Source: JAWKZG01 sp041396125 (GTDB lineage Bacteria; Pseudomonadota; Gammaproteobacteria; Competibacterales; Competibacteraceae). Taken from it: a stretch of 64,000 nt of DNA. The stretch spans positions 62,001-126,000 of the forward strand of contig JAWKZG010000014.1 of the NCBI GenBank assembly GCA_041396125.1, read 5' to 3'. The first letter of the stretch is position 1. Every line of letters starts with the position of its first letter. The notes beneath the pieces were generated by a model that made no database searches, was not told where the DNA came from, and was given only the letters and a program-made list of their open reading frames with translations. The position numbers were made by a program, and so were the translations under genes. Shown one piece after another: positions 59,676-64,000 of the stretch.

Positions 59676-59706
59676 TGACATGATCCGCATTAAAGCGGAT
59701 TTGTCA
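59676..59706 (-). terminator. Imperfect hairpin between the patatin and parA-like genes
   Basis: TGACA (59676-59680) pairs with TGTCA (59702-59706), and ATCCGC (59683-59688) with GCGGAT (59695-59700), with one bulged base and a G-T pair. On the minus strand an AT-rich stretch follows. It is probably the patatin terminator, 23 bases after that gene's stop. Confidence 0.5.
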
Positions 59707-59728
59707 CGCGATGCCAAGCGCCTGCTCG

Positions 59729-60889
59729 CTACAAACCCAGGAAATCCATCAGTTCCTGCCGTCTGTGCTGGGTATCTTCATAGCCCAGGCTGATCAGATC
59801 GCGACAAAAATGCGCCTCGAACAATAAATACGTTAATAATGCTGAGTTCGACTGCGCTCCGCCCCCCAGGGCTTTCAGCAAAAACCGGACGCTGCGCGGG
59901 ATATGCGCGATATGACGTGGCGCGATAGTGGCGATATCCTGACTCGGCGCCAGGGTCAGCAGTCGCACCGGACGGAAAGGATGGCCGGCCGAACCATCGT
60001 TACGGCCGTACTGCAAAAGCATATTAATCCGTTCCAGCCGTTCGGAATCCGCCGTCAGATTATCCCGAAACAGCGTGTCCAGCACATAGCCGGCAATATG
60101 TCCCAGGGTGGGGTAATCGGCGCGTGAATCCGTTGCGGGCATCATGCTCAGAGCAGGGTTTCGCACTGTGATGACCAGCAGTTGATCCGCCCCCAGATGC
60201 AAGGCAGGGCTGAGCGGGGCGGATTCACGCATCGAGCCGTCGCCATGATATTCACCATTTAGATACACTGCCGGAAATACCAGCGGTAAGGCAATGGACG
60301 CCATAATATGATCGATACGCAGTTCAACCGCCCGTCCCAGGCGTCGGCTGCGGAGCCAGCCGGTTTGCTCGGGAGTGGTCTGGAAATGACAGATGGAACG
60401 CCCGGAACTGTAGCCGCTGGTCTGGATTGCCAGCGCCTTCAGCGTACCCTGATCGATGGCCTGGCTGATCCGGGTCAGGCGGACATGATTTTCCAATAAT
60501 CCGCGCAATGGTTGATTATCCAACAAAGCTTCGGGCTGCTGGCTGAATAGACCGCCGCTACTCAGGGCCAGCAGCCAGCGTGAGCCGCCCAGCAGCGCAG
60601 AACGGGTATCCGAGCGATAAATTTTGCTCGGATGCAGATGGCTCCAGATGCCGACCAAGCGCTGAATACCTTCGACCGGCTGGCTGGCAAAACTGGCGAG
60701 CATGGCAGCATTGATCGCCCCGGCCGAGGTGCCGCAGATGACCGGAAACGGATTAGCGGTATCCGCCGGCAGCCATTCTGCGAGTGCCTGCAGTGCCCCG
60801 ACCTGATAGGCATTACGGGCACCGCCACCGGGCAGGATCAGTCCGGTGACAGGGCTTGGGCTGGTCAGATTGTCAGAAGGCATATTCAT
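59729..60889 (-). CDS. Patatin-like phospholipase
   Basis: A 386-residue protein with the oxyanion loop LPGGGARNAYQVGAL (about 19-33), nucleophile Ser in CGTSAGAIN (about 54) and the dyad Asp in EYHGDGSMRE. The later DNLTADSERLERIN is usual for bacterial patatins of the RssA-like kind. It should hydrolyse acyl-ester lipids. It has no signal peptide, so it is probably cytoplasmic or membrane-associated. It lies 70 bases downstream of the cyclotransferase-like gene on the same strand. Confidence 0.9.
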   Translation of the reverse strand: MNMPSDNLTSPSPVTGLILPGGGARNAYQVGALQALAEWLPADTANPFPVICGTSAGAINAAMLASFASQPVEGIQRLVGIWSHLHPSKIYRSDTRSALLGGSRWLLALSSGGLFSQQPEALLDNQPLRGLLENHVRLTRISQAIDQGTLKALAIQTSGYSSGRSICHFQTTPEQTGWLRSRRLGRAVELRIDHIMASIALPLVFPAVYLNGEYHGDGSMRESAPLSPALHLGADQLLVITVRNPALSMMPATDSRADYPTLGHIAGYVLDTLFRDNLTADSERLERINMLLQYGRNDGSAGHPFRPVRLLTLAPSQDIATIAPRHIAHIPRSVRFLLKALGGGAQSNSALLTYLLFEAHFCRDLISLGYEDTQHRRQELMDFLGL

Positions 60890-60959
60890 ACTGGAACAAT
60901 ACGCAGATGTGTCCGCTGCGGATTTTATACTGGCAGTCGTTCAGGCGTTTTCCAGAGTT

Positions 60960-61457
60960 TTACGCGACAGGCTTCAAGCCAAGTGCGTGTCGCCACTGCT
61001 GGTTCAGTTCCTGGTAGCCAGCGGTACCATAGGCCTGCATCCAGTCGCGAGACATCTGCAGATACAGCGGTTTATGCTGCTGCTGCCAGTGGTTCAGACT
61101 CCAGGGTTCGCTGCTCAGGGCAATCAGCTCGGTAGCGCGGAATACCAGTGCCTCGTGAGTGGCACCGTCCAGTGTCTGCACATGGTGTTTCTGCAGTACG
61201 AATTCGTCACCCTCGAAAAAGCAGATACGGCGGCCGTCTTCCTCACTCAATCCGCTGACCAGCAAACCCTCCACGCAGCTTTCACTGTGCGGTGCCAGGG
61301 CGGGAAAGGTTTCCTGCTCGACCCGGTAGCGGGCAAATCCCGGCAGTAAAGCCGTTTGTCTGTGCAGTGCCTGCAGCGGGCTGTCGAGCACGATGTGCAG
61401 AACATCGGGATCAAGCAGGCTGCCAAAAAAACCAATGCATATCAACCTCTGGGACAT
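60960..61457 (-). CDS. AIG2-like gamma-glutamylcyclotransferase family protein
   Basis: A 165-residue protein. ICIGFFGSLLDPDVLHIVL recalls the FxYGSLxxPxVL start of the AIG2/GGCT fold, LPGFARYRVEQETFPALAP the next strand, and CVEGLLVSGLSEEDGRRICFFEGDEF (cited for G-L-L-x-x-L and F-E-G-D-E-F/Y) the catalytic Glu region. Members cleave gamma-glutamyl amines or have unknown substrates. It is the first gene of a pair with patatin. It is divergent from msrB. Confidence 0.85.
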   Translation of the reverse strand: MSQRLICIGFFGSLLDPDVLHIVLDSPLQALHRQTALLPGFARYRVEQETFPALAPHSESCVEGLLVSGLSEEDGRRICFFEGDEFVLQKHHVQTLDGATHEALVFRATELIALSSEPWSLNHWQQQHKPLYLQMSRDWMQAYGTAGYQELNQQWRHALGLKPVA

Positions 61458-61573
61458 CTTTCTGTCTCAATAGCATGGCGAGCGAAACGCCGCATTGCAA
61501 GTTGTGATGTGATAGTGCTGTGAGAATTAACAGGCATACTTCGACACATGTTATGAGTAAGCAGGAGAAAACC

Positions 61574-62140
61574 ATGCAACGACGTATTTTTCTGGGCGGA
61601 CTGGCCGCCATGACCGCGACACTGGTGCTGTCACGCGTGACTAACAGCCTGGCCGGCAGTGCTGTGAATGTCGATATTGAAGCACTGCAAAGCAACTGGC
61701 GTGATTTGCTGGCCGCCGATATCACCGTGCCCAGCCCGCAGACGCCCTTGCCGCAGCCTTTACCGGACTGGCGTGGGACATTGCCTGCCAAGGCTTATCA
61801 GGTATTATTCGAAGAGGGCACCGAACATCCTTTCAGTAGTCCTTTGAACGAGGAAAAACGAGCCGGTGTGTTTCTGTGTGCGGCTTGTGATCTGCCTTTG
61901 TTCAGTTCCGCCATGAAATATGATAGCGGGACAGGATGGCCGAGCTTTTTTACCAGCATCCCTGACAGTCTCGCCACCAAGACCGATTTCAAATGGGTCT
62001 GGCCGCGCACCGAATACCATTGTGTGCGTTGTGGGGGACATCAAGGACATGTCTTCGATGATGGTCCGGCCCCGACCGGCCAGCGCTGGTGCAATAACGG
62101 GCTGGCTTTGCGGTTTGTGCCGGCAGACGGTCAGGCCTGA
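61574..62140 (+). CDS. msrB: Peptide-methionine (R)-S-oxide reductase MsrB with Tat-like signal
   Basis: A 188-residue protein from ATG 61574, chosen for AGGAG 9 bases upstream. The leader MQRRIFLGGLAAMTATLVLS has the twin Arg and hydrophobic stretch of a Tat signal, so export is expected. The MsrB domain has zinc Cys pairs in LCAACDLPLF and HCVRCGGHQGH, GTGWPSFFTSI, and the catalytic Cys in RWCNNGLALRF. It reduces methionine-R-sulphoxide in proteins. msrA follows 24 bases downstream. Confidence 0.93.
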   Translation: MQRRIFLGGLAAMTATLVLSRVTNSLAGSAVNVDIEALQSNWRDLLAADITVPSPQTPLPQPLPDWRGTLPAKAYQVLFEEGTEHPFSSPLNEEKRAGVFLCAACDLPLFSSAMKYDSGTGWPSFFTSIPDSLATKTDFKWVWPRTEYHCVRCGGHQGHVFDDGPAPTGQRWCNNGLALRFVPADGQA

Positions 62141-62164
62141 TAGCAACTCTGCAAGGTGAACACA

Positions 62165-62827
62165 ATGTCATTACATAAACTGTTTGTAACTGGACTGGTA
62201 CTGCTGGCTGCTGCCTGCAGCACTGGTGTACCGGCTGATGCCCAGGCCGAAAAAACCGCTGCACTGGTGCCGGATCAGCCAGCACCGATACCGGAGCAAA
62301 AAGAGGGGCTGGCGACCGCTATTTTTGCCGGCGGCTGTTTCTGGTGCATGGAATCACCCTACGACATACTCGAAGGGGTGCTTGCCACAACATCAGGTTA
62401 CACCGGTGGTCACGTTAAAAATCCGACCTATAAACAGGTGTCCTACGAAAATACCGGACATTTCGAAGCGGTCCGGATTTTGTACGATCCAGCCAAAATC
62501 AGCTATGAAACCCTGCTGGATGTTTTCTGGCGCAATATTGATCCGCTCGATGCCCGCGGTCAGTTCTGCGATAAAGGTGATTCGTATCGTTCCGCCATCT
62601 TTTATCAGAATGCGGCTGAGCAGGCATTGGCCGAACAGTCCAAACAGGCCGTCGCCAAGCGCTTTGACAAGCCGATTCAGACGGAAGTAATAGCCGCGAG
62701 TGAATTCTATGCGGCTGAGAACTATCACCAGGATTACTACATGACCAATCCGCTGCGGTATAAATATTACCGCTATGCCTGTGGCCGCGATGCCCGTCTG
62801 GAAGAGTTATGGGGCCAGGATGGCTGA
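62165..62827 (+). CDS. msrA: Peptide-methionine (S)-S-oxide reductase MsrA, lipoprotein form
   Basis: A 220-residue protein from ATG 62165; the in-frame GTG at 62156 is part of the AAGGTGA ribosome-binding site. The N-terminus is a lipoprotein signal (LVLLAAAC, Cys about residue 17) with a Pro/Ala-rich linker. The MsrA domain then starts at about residue 50: FAGGCFWCMES with the catalytic Cys, GYTGGHVKNPTYKQVSYENT, and AENYHQDYY. It reduces methionine-S-sulphoxide. It and MsrB, both exported, form a periplasmic repair pair. Confidence 0.94.
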   Translation: MSLHKLFVTGLVLLAAACSTGVPADAQAEKTAALVPDQPAPIPEQKEGLATAIFAGGCFWCMESPYDILEGVLATTSGYTGGHVKNPTYKQVSYENTGHFEAVRILYDPAKISYETLLDVFWRNIDPLDARGQFCDKGDSYRSAIFYQNAAEQALAEQSKQAVAKRFDKPIQTEVIAASEFYAAENYHQDYYMTNPLRYKYYRYACGRDARLEELWGQDG

Positions 62828-62860
62828 TCGAAGAGAAGGATTGAGATGATGTCCGCGGTC

Positions 62861-62889
62861 CCCTGCCAGTCAGGAAACGGCTGGCGGGG
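62861..62889. terminator. Hairpin between msrA and glcB
   Basis: CCCTGCCAG (62861-62869) pairs with CTGGCGGGG (62881-62889, one T-G pair) around an 11-base loop. It is in the 131-base gap between two convergent genes and could stop transcription from either side, although no clear T run flanks it. Confidence 0.45.
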
Positions 62890-62958
62890 AGACGCTTTAA
62901 ATACTTGATCAGAATTAGCCAGGGCTCAGTTTAAGCCAAGTCCTGGCAGTTCTCGCTT

Positions 62959-64000
62959 TTAGCCTTTGGCTTTAACTTCCCGTCGCCGCTCAGTCAGCAA
63001 CCATTCGGTGTAACCGTTCGGCTGTTCGCGGCCTTTAAAAACCAGATCCAGCGCCGCCTGAAAGGCAATACTGTCATCGAAAGCCGGGGCCATCGGCTGA
63101 TACACCGGGTCTGCAGCGTTCTGCCGGTCGACCACTTCCGCCATCCGCTGAAAAGTTGCCATGACCTGCTCGCGGCTAACGATGCCGTGATGCAGCCAGT
63201 TGGCAATATGCTGGCTGGAAATACGCAGAGTGGCGCGGTCTTCCATCAAGCCGACATCGTTGATATCCGGCACTTTGGAACAACCCACGCCTTGATCCAC
63301 CCAGCGCACCACATAGCCAAGAATACCCTGGGCATTATTGTCGAGTTCCTGCTGAATCTCGGTGTCGCTGAGGTTCCGTCCGCCCAGCAGCGGCGGGGTA
63401 AGAATATCGTCCAGCTTGGCACGATCACGGCTGGCCAGTTCGCGCTGGCGATTGGCGACATTGACCTGATGATAATGAATCGCGTGCAGCGTTGCGGCGG
63501 TAGGCGAGGGCACCCAGGCGGTATTCGCCCCGGCCAGCGGATGATTGATTTTCGCCTCCAGCATGGCGTTCATGGCATCCGGCATCGCCCACATGCCTTT
63601 GCCGATCTGGGCTTTGCCCTGCAGACCGCAGTTCAGGCCGATATCGACGTTCCAGTCTTCGTAAGCCAGAATCCAGGGCTGGTTTTTAATATCCGGTTTG
63701 GGAATCATCGGGCCGGCTTCCATAATGGAATGGATCTCATCACCGGTACGATCCAGAAATCCGGTATTGATGAAAATCACCCGCTCCCGGGCTGCCCGAA
63801 TGCATTCCTTTAAATTGACGGTGGTGCGGCGCTCTTCATCCATAATGCCGATCTTGATGGTATTGCGTGCCAGTCCCAGCGCATCTTCAACCCGGCCGAA
63901 CAGTTCTACCGTGGCGGCGACTTCTTCCGGGCCATGCAGTTTGGGTTTGACGATATAGACACTGCCGCTGCGGCTGTTGCTCACCCGGTTTTTACCGAGC
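62959..64000 (-). CDS. glcB: Malate synthase G, N-terminal part outside window
   Basis: The 347 C-terminal codons of malate synthase G are present; the frame is open to the right edge. Diagnostic segments are YIVKPKLHGPEEVAATVELF, GIMDEERRTTVNLKECIRAA, NTGFLDRTGDEIHSIMEAGP, LAYEDWNVDIGLNCGLQGKA and VDQGVGCSKVPDINDVGLME, followed by DRATLRISSQHIANWLHHG. It condenses glyoxylate and acetyl-CoA to malate in the glyoxylate bypass or glycolate use. The fit to the glcB family is too close for doubt. The stop is at 62959-62961. Confidence 0.95.
   Translation of the reverse strand, partial: LGKNRVSNSRSGSVYIVKPKLHGPEEVAATVELFGRVEDALGLARNTIKIGIMDEERRTTVNLKECIRAARERVIFINTGFLDRTGDEIHSIMEAGPMIPKPDIKNQPWILAYEDWNVDIGLNCGLQGKAQIGKGMWAMPDAMNAMLEAKINHPLAGANTAWVPSPTAATLHAIHYHQVNVANRQRELASRDRAKLDDILTPPLLGGRNLSDTEIQQELDNNAQGILGYVVRWVDQGVGCSKVPDINDVGLMEDRATLRISSQHIANWLHHGIVSREQVMATFQRMAEVVDRQNAADPVYQPMAPAFDDSIAFQAALDLVFKGREQPNGYTEWLLTERRREVKAKG

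Noticed and set aside
1..64000. CRISPR arrays, tRNA or rRNA genes, insertion sequences with transposase
   Set aside because: I saw no regularly spaced repeats, no tRNA-like cloverleaf sequences and no transposase or integrase motifs in any frame.

Overview
The window is a 64 kb stretch of moderately GC-rich chromosomal DNA from an aerobic heterotrophic gammaproteobacterium. The best taxonomic evidence is the conserved block at 42.0-51.2 kb: maf/yceF, yceD, rpmF, plsX, fabH, fabG, acpP, fabF, mltG, tmk, holB, pilZ. malate synthase G, a MaeB-type malic enzyme, Blc and RsuA/RsmC-type enzymes fit the same assignment. I see no tRNA, rRNA, CRISPR array, complete insertion sequence or prophage.

Layout. 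0-4.5 kb: a secreted CocE-type hydrolase (cut by the left edge), a small zinc-ribbon membrane protein, lipocalin Blc, a divergent Hfq and an MFS transporter. 4.5-10.9 kb: a tight co-directional catabolic operon (NicX-like dioxygenase, acyl-CoA dehydrogenase-like flavoprotein, acyl-CoA ligase, octopine/nopaline-dehydrogenase-family enzyme, 3-hydroxyacyl-CoA dehydrogenase, SelW-like protein) whose substrate I cannot name. 11.0-11.4 kb: an orphan HicB-like protein behind a good sigma-54 promoter. 11.4-24.4 kb: a propionate/odd-chain acyl-CoA island. A ScfR-type regulator diverges from a degenerate 2-methylcitrate-synthase-like protein, followed by thiolase, PrpE, methylmalonyl-CoA mutase, PccB, PccA and MeaB; a VOC protein at 27.4 kb may be the missing epimerase. 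24.5-25.4 kb: a RES-Xre toxin-antitoxin pair with a 13-bp-arm operator. 25.5-32.5 kb: rRNA modification enzymes, a FabD-like acyltransferase, Ogt, threonine aldolase, a 3-methyladenine glycosylase and an MFS transporter. 32.7-36.0 kb: a MASE1-PAS hybrid histidine kinase. 36.1-38.2 kb: phnX-phnW for 2-aminoethylphosphonate. 38.3-41.9 kb: a DUF4124 protein, maeB and hsp20. 42-51.9 kb: fatty-acid synthesis and replication genes. 52.1-58.9 kb: a molybdenum-hydroxylase (CO-dehydrogenase-like) operon with small and medium subunits, CoxG, MoxR and VWA maturation proteins, a split XdhC and a MoeA-MocA-type fusion, but no catalytic large subunit. 58.8-64 kb: ParA-like ATPase, patatin, a gamma-glutamylcyclotransferase-like protein, exported MsrB and MsrA, and malate synthase G (cut by the right edge).

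The most notable points are the unassigned NicX-like operon, the Mo-hydroxylase operon without its catalytic subunit, the active-site-degenerate citrate-synthase homologue under a ScfR-type regulator, an Hfq paralogue without its arginine rim and His57, the sigma-54 promoter of the HicB-like orphan, and fabD missing from the fab operon with a FabD-like gene 15 kb away. Several conserved genes (meaB, ltaE, the glycosylase, the hybrid kinase, the DUF4124 gene, maeB, fabF) carry single-base frameshifts, and ltaE carries a 68-bp fold-back insertion. Since fabF is core metabolism and its shift lies in a T run, part of this damage is probably sequencing or assembly error; the affected genes should be read with that in mind.
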